Shown here in pieces: positions 33,288 through 42,071 of a DNA stretch of 64,000 bases. The notes under the pieces are model-generated. The model did no database searches and was not told where the DNA came from. It was given only the letters and a program-made list of their open reading frames with translations. The DNA is from Sphingobium nicotianae (GTDB lineage: Bacteria; Pseudomonadota; Alphaproteobacteria; Sphingomonadales; Sphingomonadaceae): assembly GCF_018603885.1 (NCBI RefSeq), contig NZ_JAHGAW010000010.1, positions 1-64,000 on the forward strand, read 5' to 3'. Numbering within the stretch: position 1 is the stretch's first letter; each line of letters starts with the position of its first letter. The translations under genes were made by a program, and so were the position numbers.

Positions 33288-33827
33288 CTGGCGATTTATC
33301 TGAGCCTGATCTGGCTCGCGGCGTGCGGTTTCGCTGCCGACTAGGCCGGCCTGCACTTCATGGTCGGTGCATTTCTCGCCGGGGCCGTGCTCGATGCGAA
33401 GTGGTTCGACCAGGAAGTCATGGACCGCTTACGGAACTTCCTGCTGCTCGCGGTGATGCCGGTGTTCTTCCTCTCGACCGGCTTGCGCACGAACTGGGAT
33501 GTGGGCGGCGCCACCGTGTTTGCCGCCGCAGCGCTGCTGCTCGTTGCGTCCGTCGGCGGCAAGCTCGGAGGTGTTCATCTGGCTGGGCTGATTCTTCGCT
33601 GGCCGACAGGCCAGGCGTCGACGATCGGCTGGCTACTTCAGACCAAGGCGCTCATCATGATCATCTTCGCCAATATTCTGCTCGATAAAGCGATCATCAC
33701 GAACGAGACGTTCACCGCCCTGCTTCTGATGGCGTTGGCAAGTACAATGCTGACTGTGCCGATCGTGGCACCTCGGCTTAGGCCCGTCGGTGACCGCCTG
33801 CGCCTTGGCGAACGGGCCGAGCAGTAG
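33288..33827 (+). pseudogene. Remnant of a CPA2/Kef-type cation:proton antiporter
   Basis: The translated frame shows the later part of a CPA2 antiporter: LAIYLSLIWLAACGFAAD, then a TAG stop, then AGLHFMVGAFLAGAVLD, MPVFFLSTGLRTNWDVGG, LLQTKALIMIIFAN and TFTALLLMALASTMLTVP. The N-terminal half of the family, roughly 240 residues, is absent, and an in-frame TGA lies just before 33288. With a 5' truncation and an internal stop at about 33342, this cannot make the transporter. A shorter product from the ATG at 33360 (155 residues) is possible but would lack half the fold. It marks a deletion or recombination scar right after the MarR gene. Confidence 0.8.
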
Positions 33828-33990
33828 GATCGCCTCTTCGTTTGCTTCGAGGCGGAGGCTATTGATTGTCGCAAGGCTGCGACGAATTCGAGCAGTCGTT
33901 CCTGGCAACCCATCTTGCCAAACCGGCCAGGCTGGATTGCCCAAAGGTCACACCAGGGGCACACTATCAGCCCAGCCGCTTCTCAAGTTT

Positions 33991-34659
33991 TCAGCCTACG
34001 CTCTTTTCATGAGGTGTGCCCGCCGGCAGCGCCTGGTCGATGAGCTGCCGGAAATTGCGGATCGTCTCCAGCTCGAAGAGCTCGTCGGGAAGGGTATACC
34101 CATAGATCGAATTTAGCCCGAGCGTGCGGTACGCAAGCAGGCCGTAAAGCCACACGAAGGCAAAATAGACCCGCTGCGCCTCATCGTCATCGAGATCGCG
34201 GCCGAGCGTTTGTGCAACACGTTCAATATATTTTTTGACGACGCGGCGCGACATCTTGCTGATCCGGAGCCAGCAATCATCACCGGCGATGTGGCGCCGC
34301 ACGGCCGAGCGCAACAGGCCGGCATGCTGCCGGAAATTGGCAATCGCGCTACGGCTGAGCATGTCGGGCAGGCGGTCGAAGGGAATGGCAGCGTCAGAGA
34401 GCTCGATCATCGCGACGCGCTCGCGACGCGCAATCATGTCGTCAATCAAATAATTGAAAAAATGTTCTTTTGTTCCGAACCGATGATAGAAGCTGCCGTT
34501 AGACGTACCCGCCGCGCGGACGATGTCCCGTACTGAAATCTGATCGATATCCCGCTCATCGAGCAGTTGTAATGCCCCTTCCACCATCCGGCGCCGGCTG
34601 GTCTCGCTGCGCTGCTGGACAGGTGCTTTCGGGGCTTGCGGAAGAGCTGTGGATGCCAT
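33991..34659 (-). CDS. TetR-family transcriptional regulator
   Basis: The protein has 222 residues from the ATG at 34659; a start at 34722 would put 21 unlikely residues in front. The TetR DNA-binding helices are clear (DQISVRDIVRAAGTSNGSFYHRFGTKEHF). A helical C-terminal ligand domain follows. It is divergent from the aromatic-acid MFS gene at 34785 and is the likely repressor of the MFS/TBDR/ligW/benzoylformate decarboxylase unit. The ligand may be the imported aromatic acid or its CoA ester, which is an inference. Confidence 0.9.
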   Translation of the reverse strand: MASTALPQAPKAPVQQRSETSRRRMVEGALQLLDERDIDQISVRDIVRAAGTSNGSFYHRFGTKEHFFNYLIDDMIARRERVAMIELSDAAIPFDRLPDMLSRSAIANFRQHAGLLRSAVRRHIAGDDCWLRISKMSRRVVKKYIERVAQTLGRDLDDDEAQRVYFAFVWLYGLLAYRTLGLNSIYGYTLPDELFELETIRNFRQLIDQALPAGTPHEKSVG

Positions 34660-34784
34660 CGCGCTTATTGTCCATCGCTCTTCCGGCCCGTCAAGCGGGC
34701 AGCGAATTAACACTTGCATCAAAACTAGACCCTGTGATCTATTATTGGTGATTGATACCAGAAAGGTTCGGGAGAGAGAGACGG

Positions 34785-36005
34785 ATGGCGACGGAGCGGG
34801 AAGCGGGCGGAAAGCCCCGCCAGCCTTTGCCAGGCTTATTGCTCGTGGTCCTTGCGCTCATGGTGGAGGGCTTCGATCTCCAAACAGCCAATCTGGCTGG
34901 TCCTTCGATCATGACCGATTTCGGCATCACCCGTGCGCAGCTTGGCCCGCTGCTCAGCGCCAGCCTCTTCGGCATCCTCGTCGGCGCGACCCTGCTGGCG
35001 CCTCTCGGCGACCGCTTCGGCCGGAAGCGGGTCGTAGTGATCGCGAGTGCCGCTTACGGACTGCTCTCACTAACTGCCGCTGCGGCCTGGTCGCTCGAGC
35101 AACTCGCGATCCTCCGCTTCCTCATCGGGATCGGCCTCGGCGTCGTCATGCCGAACGGGCTGGCGATGGCCGGCGCCATGTATGAGGGGCATCGGCATGC
35201 GAGCGCGACGGCATTTGCCGGCATCGGCATCACGCTGGGCGGGGTCGTTGCGGGCGTGACGGCTGCGCACGTGCTGCCCCATTATCATTGGCAGGGGCTA
35301 TTTGTCGTAGGCGGTGTCCTGCCACTGATCATAGCGGCCATTGTCGCCGTGGCGCTGCAGGATGTTTCGCCGACGTCCGGAGCCAAGGCGACGCCGCGCG
35401 GAACGCTCGCCGTCATCCTTGCCCCGTCCATCCGGCTAACGACGCTGGTCGTATGGACGATGTTCGTGTTCATCGCACTCTGCATCCATCTGTTGGCGAG
35501 CTGGATTCCTCTGCTGATGAAGGGCTCGGGCCTTTCGGCGGCGGACGCGGCCCTCGTCACCTCCGGCTTCCATGCAGGCGGCGTGCTGGGCGGCATCGTC
35601 GCGAGTCTGGTGCTGCGGCGGGCCGGCTGGCGAGCGGTAGCCGTCTTTGCGGCGGGCGCGGCGCTGACAATGCTTACTCTCGCCTTAGCGCCAGCCAGCG
35701 GCATCGCTATGATCCTGCTCATCGCCTGCGCCGGCTTCTTCGTGACCGGCATCCAGAACGGCGTGAACGGCACCGCTATTGATCTCTATCCGGCAAGCAG
35801 CCGGGCGGGCGGCCTTGGCTGGGCATTGGGGGTCGCGCGTATCGGCGCGATCATGGGCCCGATGGTGGGTTCGTTCGCGGCCCTTGCCGGCCTCGATAAC
35901 GGCCAGCATTTCTTTTTGATCCCGGCAGCAGCCCTGCTGCTCGTGCTGCTGTTGGCCATCGTCGTAGAGCGAAGGATCGGCGGTTCACGCGACCGCACCG
36001 CATAA
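34785..36005 (+). CDS. MFS transporter, aromatic acid:H+ symporter (AAHS) type
   Basis: The 406-residue protein starts at the ATG after GGGAGAGAGAG; a TTG at 34752 is the alternative. It has about 12 membrane helices. TM1 carries EGFDLQTANLAGPSIMTDFG, the position of the DGxD motif of PcaK-type carriers, and the TM2-3 loop is LGDRFGRKRVVV. AAHS proteins bring in benzoates such as 4-hydroxybenzoate, protocatechuate or vanillate with protons. It is followed by a TBDR and by ligW, which suggests import of a carboxylated methoxyphenol. Confidence 0.9.
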   Translation: MATEREAGGKPRQPLPGLLLVVLALMVEGFDLQTANLAGPSIMTDFGITRAQLGPLLSASLFGILVGATLLAPLGDRFGRKRVVVIASAAYGLLSLTAAAAWSLEQLAILRFLIGIGLGVVMPNGLAMAGAMYEGHRHASATAFAGIGITLGGVVAGVTAAHVLPHYHWQGLFVVGGVLPLIIAAIVAVALQDVSPTSGAKATPRGTLAVILAPSIRLTTLVVWTMFVFIALCIHLLASWIPLLMKGSGLSAADAALVTSGFHAGGVLGGIVASLVLRRAGWRAVAVFAAGAALTMLTLALAPASGIAMILLIACAGFFVTGIQNGVNGTAIDLYPASSRAGGLGWALGVARIGAIMGPMVGSFAALAGLDNGQHFFLIPAAALLLVLLLAIVVERRIGGSRDRTA

Positions 36006-36060
36006 GAGATCGAGGAATAAACGCGCTAGTTTCAAGCACATTCGAAAGGGAGCGGAAATT

Positions 36061-38433
36061 ATGAAGACCACAACGTCCACCATGTTGAAGACGGTGGGAT
36101 GCCTGGCCGTTGCAATGGCGATCGCGCCCGCAGCCTGGGCACAGGCGGCGGCTGCCGACGCGCCGAAGGATGCCGCCGCGACCTCGGAAGAGGGCAAGAT
36201 CGAGGAAATCACGGTCACCGCGCAGTTCCGCCGCCAGAACCTGCAGCGCACACCGATCGCCATCACCGCAGTCTCCGGCGAGATGATGGAGGCCCGCAGC
36301 CAGGTGTCGATCGCGGACGTTGCGGCGCAGACCCCGTCGGTGACGCTCAAGCCCAACTCGGCCAACTATGGTTCCTCGCTCGCCGCGAACATCCGTGGCG
36401 TCGGCCAGTTCGACTTCCATCCCGCGCTCGAGCCGGGCGTTGGCGTCTATGTCGACGACGTCTATTATTCGACGCTGACCGGCTCGGTCCTGGATTTGCT
36501 CGATCTCGACCGGGTCGAGGTGCTGCGCGGTCCGCAGGGCACGCTTGCCGGCAAGAATTCCATTGGCGGCGCGATCAAGCTCTATTCCAAGCGCCCGACC
36601 GGCGACAATAGCGGCTACATCTCGGGCACCTACGGTTCGCGCAACCGCTTCGATCTGCGCGGGACCGTCGATCTTGGCCTCGCCAAGGATCTCTCCCTCC
36701 GCCTGACCGGTGTCACCCGGGCGCAGGACGGCTATATTGAACGCCGCGACTATGGTTGCGACCATCCCGGCCAAGGCATTCCAGCGCTGCGCGACGCACC
36801 CAATTGCGTCCTCTCGCACCAGGGTGAGGTCGGCTACTGGGCGACGCGCGGTGCGCTGCGCTACGAGCCATCGAGCAATTTCGAGATCAACATCATCGGC
36901 GACTACACGGCCGAGAAGCACGAGATTGCTGGCGGTGTCCTCACCTATGCCAATTACAAGGGCGCGGGCGACGTGAACCCCTTCGCGACCGCCATCCCCT
37001 ATGACTCGCGCTTCATCTGCGGCCGCTTCTGCAACTATTCGAGCTACACCTCACCAGCGGACGGCGCATTGGGGGCTTCGAGCATCCCGGGCCGCCTCAG
37101 TTACACCGGCTGGGGTCTTTCCGGTCAGGTCGAGTGGAAGCTGGCGGACAATATCCAGCTGGTCGGCATCACCGCCTACCGAAAATATGACGAGACCTTC
37201 TCCAACGAGGACGATCTCTCGCCGATGTCGGTCGTGCTGGGCGGGCCCAACAACGTGAACTTCCACGCCTGGAGCAACGAGTTACGCCTGACTGGCGATG
37301 CGCTGGGCCGCCGCCTGCACTATACGATCGGCGGCTACATGATCGACCAGAAGAGCTTCTACGTCTCCCGCCAGGACATTCGCTATGCCGTCCCGGCGCT
37401 GGTCTTCGTCTCGGGCGATCCGGTCCCGGCCAACAGCCGTGCGGTGTTCGCGCACGCGGCCTATGACCTCACGGACGAGCTCGTGATCACCGGCGGTATC
37501 CGCTACACGAAGGAAGAGAAGAACTACACCTTCCGCCGTCGCGACCGCGCCGGCAACCTGCTCGGCGGCCAGTACACCACACTCGACGGCAAGACCGGCA
37601 ACTACAGCGGCGACAATATCGATTATCGCGCCAACATCTCCTACCAGATCACGCCGCGCATCAACACCTATGTCCAGTGGTCGACCGGCTTCAAGGGCGG
37701 CGGCGTGAACCCGCGGCCCTATTCGGCCTCGCAGGTCGTGCCCTTCAATCCCGAGACGCTCTCGACCTGGGAAGTGGGCGTCAAGAGCGACCTGTTCGAT
37801 CGCCGGGTGCGCCTCAATCTCGCCGCCTATACCTCGGAGTATAAGGACATCCAGCTGACGCTGAACAGCTGTCCGCAATACAACCCTCCCGGCGTCACCG
37901 TCCCCTGCGCCATGCCGGCCAACGTCGGCAGCGCGCGGATCAAGGGATTCGAAGCGGAAAGCTCGGTACGCCTGTTCGGCGGCCTCATGTACGACGCCTC
38001 GGTCAGCTACACTGACTTCGCCTACAAGAGCATCGCGGCGCAGGCCGGTGGCGCGGGCAATCCCAACGGCGTGCAGTACGGCATGGTACCGCCCTATACG
38101 CCCAAGTGGAAGTGGAGCACCGGCGTACAGTATGAGATCGATGCCGGCGGTATCGGCTCGGTCACCCCGCGCTTTGACATCTCCCACCAGTCGAAGATCT
38201 GGGGCGTGGCGGTGAACTCGCCCCGCACGCAGATCAACGCCTACACGCTCGCCAATGCCCGCCTGACCTGGCGCAACCCCAAGCGGGATATCGAGGCGTC
38301 GCTGGAGGTCACCAACCTCTTCGACGAATATTACTACCTCACCGCTTCGGAGGTCTCCGTGACCACAGGCGTCGCCAATGCCCAGCCTGGCCGCCCCCGC
38401 GAGTGGGCGATCACGGTCAAGAAGAGCTTTTGA
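36061..38433 (+). CDS. TonB-dependent outer-membrane receptor
   Basis: This 790-residue receptor starts at the ATG at 36061 (AGGGAGCGG upstream). The signal peptide ends near AWAQ, followed by IEEITVTAQFRRQNLQRTPI, a plug with VEVLRGPQGTLAGKNSIGG, and a barrel ending EWAITVKKSF. It is a close paralogue of the receptor at 24185, sharing for example ANIRGVGQFDF, LEPGVG and TGFKGGGVNPRP. Its place between an aromatic-acid MFS and ligW suggests uptake of a lignin-derived aromatic acid. Sphingomonads are known to use TonB systems to import lignin-derived biaryls, so this is reasonable, but it is unproven for this protein. Confidence 0.94.
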   Translation: MKTTTSTMLKTVGCLAVAMAIAPAAWAQAAAADAPKDAAATSEEGKIEEITVTAQFRRQNLQRTPIAITAVSGEMMEARSQVSIADVAAQTPSVTLKPNSANYGSSLAANIRGVGQFDFHPALEPGVGVYVDDVYYSTLTGSVLDLLDLDRVEVLRGPQGTLAGKNSIGGAIKLYSKRPTGDNSGYISGTYGSRNRFDLRGTVDLGLAKDLSLRLTGVTRAQDGYIERRDYGCDHPGQGIPALRDAPNCVLSHQGEVGYWATRGALRYEPSSNFEINIIGDYTAEKHEIAGGVLTYANYKGAGDVNPFATAIPYDSRFICGRFCNYSSYTSPADGALGASSIPGRLSYTGWGLSGQVEWKLADNIQLVGITAYRKYDETFSNEDDLSPMSVVLGGPNNVNFHAWSNELRLTGDALGRRLHYTIGGYMIDQKSFYVSRQDIRYAVPALVFVSGDPVPANSRAVFAHAAYDLTDELVITGGIRYTKEEKNYTFRRRDRAGNLLGGQYTTLDGKTGNYSGDNIDYRANISYQITPRINTYVQWSTGFKGGGVNPRPYSASQVVPFNPETLSTWEVGVKSDLFDRRVRLNLAAYTSEYKDIQLTLNSCPQYNPPGVTVPCAMPANVGSARIKGFEAESSVRLFGGLMYDASVSYTDFAYKSIAAQAGGAGNPNGVQYGMVPPYTPKWKWSTGVQYEIDAGGIGSVTPRFDISHQSKIWGVAVNSPRTQINAYTLANARLTWRNPKRDIEASLEVTNLFDEYYYLTASEVSVTTGVANAQPGRPREWAITVKKSF

Positions 38434-38506
38434 CACAGGACCGACGGGGGACGGGTGACGTTCCCCGCCGCCGCACATGACTTTACCACAAGGATACCGG
38501 CCCCTC

Positions 38507-39562
38507 ATGAGCCATGAACTGAAGACGGGCGGCGATCGCGGCTATCTGCGCATCGCCACGGAAGAAGCTTTCGCGACACAGGAGCAGGTGGACGTCTACC
38601 TGCGCATGGTGCGCGACGGCACGGCGGACAAGGGCATGACTTCGCTCTGGGGCTTTTACGGCCAGTCGCCTTCGCCGCGCGCGGTGCAAGTTCTGGAGCG
38701 CCTGCTCGACATGGGCGAGCGCCGCCTCGCCGACATGGATGCGCATGGCATCGACAAGGCCATTCTCGCGCTCACATCGCCTGGCGTACAGCCCATGCTC
38801 GATCTGCACGAGGCCAAGGGCATCGCAACGCGCGCCAACGATTTCCTGGCTGAGCGCTGCGCCGCACATCCAGATCGATTCATCGGCATGACCGCCGTGG
38901 CGCCGCAGGATCCGGACTGGTCCGCCGCCGAGATCCGCCGGGGCGCCCGCGAACTCGATTTCAAGGGCGTGCAGATCAACAGCCATACCCAGGGCGAATA
39001 TCTGGACGATCCCAAGTTCGATCCGATCTTCCGCGCCCTCGTCGATGTGGGCCAGCCGCTATACATTCACCCTTCGACACCGCCGGACTCGATGATCGAT
39101 CCGATGCTTGAGGCGGGGCTGGACGGCGCCGTCTTCGGCTTCGGCGTCGACACCGGCATGCATCTTCTGCGGCTGATTACGACCGGCATCTTCGATCGCT
39201 ATCCCGACCTCCAGATCATGGTCGGCCATATGGGCGAGGCACTGCCCTATTGGCTATACCGCCTGGACTTCATGCACCAGGCCGGCGTGCGCTCACAGCG
39301 GTACGAGCGCCTCAAGCCGCTCAAGAAGACGATCGCCGACTATCTCCGCTCCAACGTGCTCGTCACCAATTCGGGCGTCGCGTGGGAGCCTGCCGTGCGT
39401 TTCGCCCAGCAGGTCGTGGGCGAGGACCGCGTCATGTATGCGATGGACTATCCGTATCAGGTTCTGGAGGAGGAGGTGCGGGCGATGGACAACATGGACG
39501 TCGCACCGGCGCTGAAGAAGAAATTCTTCCAGACCAACGCCGAACGCTGGTTCGAACTGTAG
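38507..39562 (+). CDS. ligW: 5-Carboxyvanillate decarboxylase LigW
   Basis: LigW removes the 5-carboxylate of 5-carboxyvanillate to give vanillate, a step of 5,5'-dehydrodivanillate (lignin biphenyl) catabolism. The 351-residue protein matches the characterised sphingomonad enzyme almost throughout (IATEEAFATQEQVDVYLRM, KGMTSLWGFYGQSPS, VGHMGEALPYWLYRLDFMH). Metal and catalytic residues fall at the published numbering: Glu19, His188, His241 and Asp314. This also supports the start at 38507 over an in-frame ATG at 38477. It belongs to the amidohydrolase superfamily and binds Mn2+. It follows the TBDR gene and is 19 bp upstream of the benzoylformate-decarboxylase-like gene. Confidence 0.92.
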   Translation: MSHELKTGGDRGYLRIATEEAFATQEQVDVYLRMVRDGTADKGMTSLWGFYGQSPSPRAVQVLERLLDMGERRLADMDAHGIDKAILALTSPGVQPMLDLHEAKGIATRANDFLAERCAAHPDRFIGMTAVAPQDPDWSAAEIRRGARELDFKGVQINSHTQGEYLDDPKFDPIFRALVDVGQPLYIHPSTPPDSMIDPMLEAGLDGAVFGFGVDTGMHLLRLITTGIFDRYPDLQIMVGHMGEALPYWLYRLDFMHQAGVRSQRYERLKPLKKTIADYLRSNVLVTNSGVAWEPAVRFAQQVVGEDRVMYAMDYPYQVLEEEVRAMDNMDVAPALKKKFFQTNAERWFEL

Positions 39563-39581
39563 AGCAGGAAAGCCGAATATC

Positions 39582-41135
39582 ATGCCCACCGTACGCGACG
39601 CGGCCTATGCGATCTTCCGGCACTTCGGAGTCGATGCGCTGTTTGGCAATCCCGGCTCGACCGAGCTGCCGATGCTACAGGCCATGCCCGACGACATCGC
39701 TTATGTGCTCGGTTTGAACGAAGCGGTGGTGGTGGCGATGGCGGATGGTTACGCGCAGGCTACGCGCAGGCCGGCCCTCGTCAACCTTCACTCGGCGGCG
39801 GGCACCGGCAACGGCCTCGGCAGCCTGTTCACGGCCTATCGCGGCGGCGCCCCGCTCGTGATCACGGCAGGGCAGCAGGCCCGTTCTCTCCTCCCGCAGG
39901 ACCCTTTCCTGGGTGCCGAGCGCGCCACCGAATTTCCGCGGCCTTATGTCAAATGGGCCGCCGAGCCGCTGCGCGCCCAAGATGTGCCGGCCGCTCTGGT
40001 TCGCGCCTTCCACATCGCCATGACGCCGCCGACCGGCCCTGTGTTCGTCTCCATCGCGGTCGACGACTGGGACCGCGAGTGTGTCATGCCAGCGCTGCCT
40101 CGCCTCTCGCTGACGACCCTGCCCGACCCTGCCGGCATCTCCGACATCGTCGCGCTGCTTGACCGGGCGAAGCGGCCCGCGCTCGTGCTGGGCTCGGGGA
40201 TCGCACGATCCGGCGCATGGAACGAGGGCATCGCGCTGTGCGAGAAGACCGGCGCGGACGTGTGGATTGCGCCGCTCACCGGGCGGGAGGTCTTCCCCGA
40301 GCATCACGATCGCTTTGCCGGATTCCTGCCGGGCTATGAGGAGCGCCTCGTACAGACCCTCGCCGCCTATGACGCCGTGGTGGTTGTCGGCGCCCCCGCC
40401 TTCACCTGGCACGCAGAGAGCCAGGGCGTCGAGTGGCCGGCAGACCTCTCGCTGGCGATGCTGAGCGAGGATCCGCAGCATCTCGCGACGCTGCGCGGGG
40501 GCATTGGGGTGCTGGGCGACGTACGCGCCGGCCTCACTGCTCTGGTCGCGCAGGTCTCGGTGCGGGAAACGCCGACTTCCCCTGCCAGGCTGCCTCCCTC
40601 GCCGCCAGCCCCCGCCATGACGCCGGCCTATGCCATGGCGCGGATCGCCGCGCTGCGCCCGCACGGCGCCATCGTCATCGAAGAGGCCCCGACTGCGCGA
40701 GAGGCCATGCACGACCACCTCCCGATCACCGACGCCGGCGGTTTCTACACGACGCCCGCTGGCGGGCTCGGCTATGGACTCCCCGCCGCCGTGGGAATCG
40801 CGCGCGCCCAGCCCGATCGAAAAGTCATCTGCCTTCTCGGTGATGGTTCATCCATGTACACGAGTCAGGGTTTGTGGAGCGCCGCCGATCAGCACGCCAA
40901 TGTGAGCTTCGTCATCCTCAACAATGGCGGCTATGCCGCGCTCAACAACTTCGCCCGCCGTTTCGGGCTCGATCAGCTCCCTGGAACCGCGGTGGAAGGC
41001 CTCGATTTCATCGCCCTCGCGGCTGCGCATGGCGTCCCCGCGCGTCGCGTCGTCCAAGCGGACGAACTCGACTCTGCCTTGCTTTGGTCGCTCCAAGTGC
41101 AAGGTCCGACCTTGGTGGAGATCCGACTGGCCTGA
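39582..41135 (+). CDS. mdlC: Benzoylformate decarboxylase-like thiamine diphosphate enzyme
   Basis: The 517-residue protein has the three-domain ThDP decarboxylase layout. Active-site residues of benzoylformate decarboxylase are visible: Ser26 (GNPGSTELP), Glu47 (LGLNEAVVVAM), His70 (NLHSAAGTGN) and His277 (APAFTWHAES). The cofactor motif runs from GDGSSMYTSQGLWSA to NN in VILNNGGYAAL. It should convert an arylglyoxylate to the aromatic aldehyde and CO2. Its position right after ligW suggests a ring with methoxy or hydroxy groups, such as vanilloylformate. Other 2-keto acid decarboxylases or carboligases of the same fold remain possible. Confidence 0.85.
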   Translation: MPTVRDAAYAIFRHFGVDALFGNPGSTELPMLQAMPDDIAYVLGLNEAVVVAMADGYAQATRRPALVNLHSAAGTGNGLGSLFTAYRGGAPLVITAGQQARSLLPQDPFLGAERATEFPRPYVKWAAEPLRAQDVPAALVRAFHIAMTPPTGPVFVSIAVDDWDRECVMPALPRLSLTTLPDPAGISDIVALLDRAKRPALVLGSGIARSGAWNEGIALCEKTGADVWIAPLTGREVFPEHHDRFAGFLPGYEERLVQTLAAYDAVVVVGAPAFTWHAESQGVEWPADLSLAMLSEDPQHLATLRGGIGVLGDVRAGLTALVAQVSVRETPTSPARLPPSPPAPAMTPAYAMARIAALRPHGAIVIEEAPTAREAMHDHLPITDAGGFYTTPAGGLGYGLPAAVGIARAQPDRKVICLLGDGSSMYTSQGLWSAADQHANVSFVILNNGGYAALNNFARRFGLDQLPGTAVEGLDFIALAAAHGVPARRVVQADELDSALLWSLQVQGPTLVEIRLA

Positions 41136-41249
41136 GGCCGGCATGTCGGGCTGGCGGCTCCAGGATGCCAATGCCGGCGGATCTGAGCCAAGGCCTCATT
41201 TGCGATAATGCGCCGTGCGAGAAATTAGGAGGACGCAGACATAGAATCC

Positions 41250-42071
41250 TTATTCCTTGCCTCCGGCTTTCAGCAAGTCTCGGATCGGCCGGCCTGCGAA
41301 CCGGGCGGGTTGGTAGCCGGTAGCCTGGCGAATGATGAGGCCTCGGTTGATAGCTTCGGACACGCCGAGTTCGCGGGCCTTGTAGAATGATTCTATGAAG
41401 GCCGTAGTCAGATGCATGTCCGCCTGAGCAATGTGATCCGCCAACTCGAGCGCCCGCGCCATTAGGCGACCTCGGGGTATGATCTCGGAGATCAGACCGA
41501 GATCAAGCGCGCGCTGCGCCGTGATCGGTTCATACGGGCCAAGAAGGAACATTCGCGACACCGCTTCTTGCGGGACTTTGCGCGCCATCTCTATCGGCTC
41601 GATCACGGGCACCGCGCCGCTGCGATGCATGTGCATGTCGCAAAAGGTCGCATCTGGAACCGAGATGCAGATATCGGCATCAAGCAGGAAGTGCAGGCCG
41701 GGACCCACGACGAAGCCGTTGATGGCGGCGATGACGGGTTTCCAGCACCGGTTCTGCTTGGCGGTATAGGTGCGGATGCCTTCATCGCGTCGCAGATAGG
41801 CCGAGGGCGGTTCGCGGCGGTAGCTCGCCGTGTCCGCGCCGCCGCAGAAGACCGTGTCGCCGGTGGCGGTGAAGATCGCGACGCGCAGCCTGTCGTCGGC
41901 CCGGAACGCGAGCCAGGCGGCGGCCAGCTCGCGCTGACTCTCCTGGTCGATCAGATTGTCCCGCTCCGGCCGGTTGAGCGTGATGACGCAGACGGGCCCC
42001 TCCACCGCGTAGGTCAGGGTCCGGAAAGCCGGCGGCCCCGCCCCCTCGGCCCCGTCCGCGCTAGCGATCAT
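41250..42071 (-). CDS. Enoyl-CoA hydratase/isomerase (crotonase)-family protein with atypical active site
   Basis: The protein has 273 residues from the ATG at 42071; a GTG at 42077 adds two. The crotonase fold is evident in VCVITLNRPERDNLIDQES, the oxyanion segment VFCGGADTASYRR and the second oxyanion loop AINGFVVGPGLHFLLDAD. In hydratases the two catalytic glutamates lie at the positions corresponding to His in GPGLHF and to the DMHMHRSG segment, and both appear to be replaced here. A hydratase reaction is therefore doubtful. It could be a hydrolase, lyase or decarboxylase of the superfamily. It is the last gene of the minus-strand trio with a 2-hydroxyacid dehydrogenase and a beta-keto acid cleavage enzyme. 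Its start overlaps the dehydrogenase end by 11 bp. Confidence 0.83.
   Translation of the reverse strand: MIASADGAEGAGPPAFRTLTYAVEGPVCVITLNRPERDNLIDQESQRELAAAWLAFRADDRLRVAIFTATGDTVFCGGADTASYRREPPSAYLRRDEGIRTYTAKQNRCWKPVIAAINGFVVGPGLHFLLDADICISVPDATFCDMHMHRSGAVPVIEPIEMARKVPQEAVSRMFLLGPYEPITAQRALDLGLISEIIPRGRLMARALELADHIAQADMHLTTAFIESFYKARELGVSEAINRGLIIRQATGYQPARFAGRPIRDLLKAGGKE

Noticed and set aside
34660..34784. Possible -35/-10 pair TTGCAT/TATTAT upstream of the AAHS gene
   Set aside because: The spacing is about 20 bp, too long for a confident sigma70 promoter.
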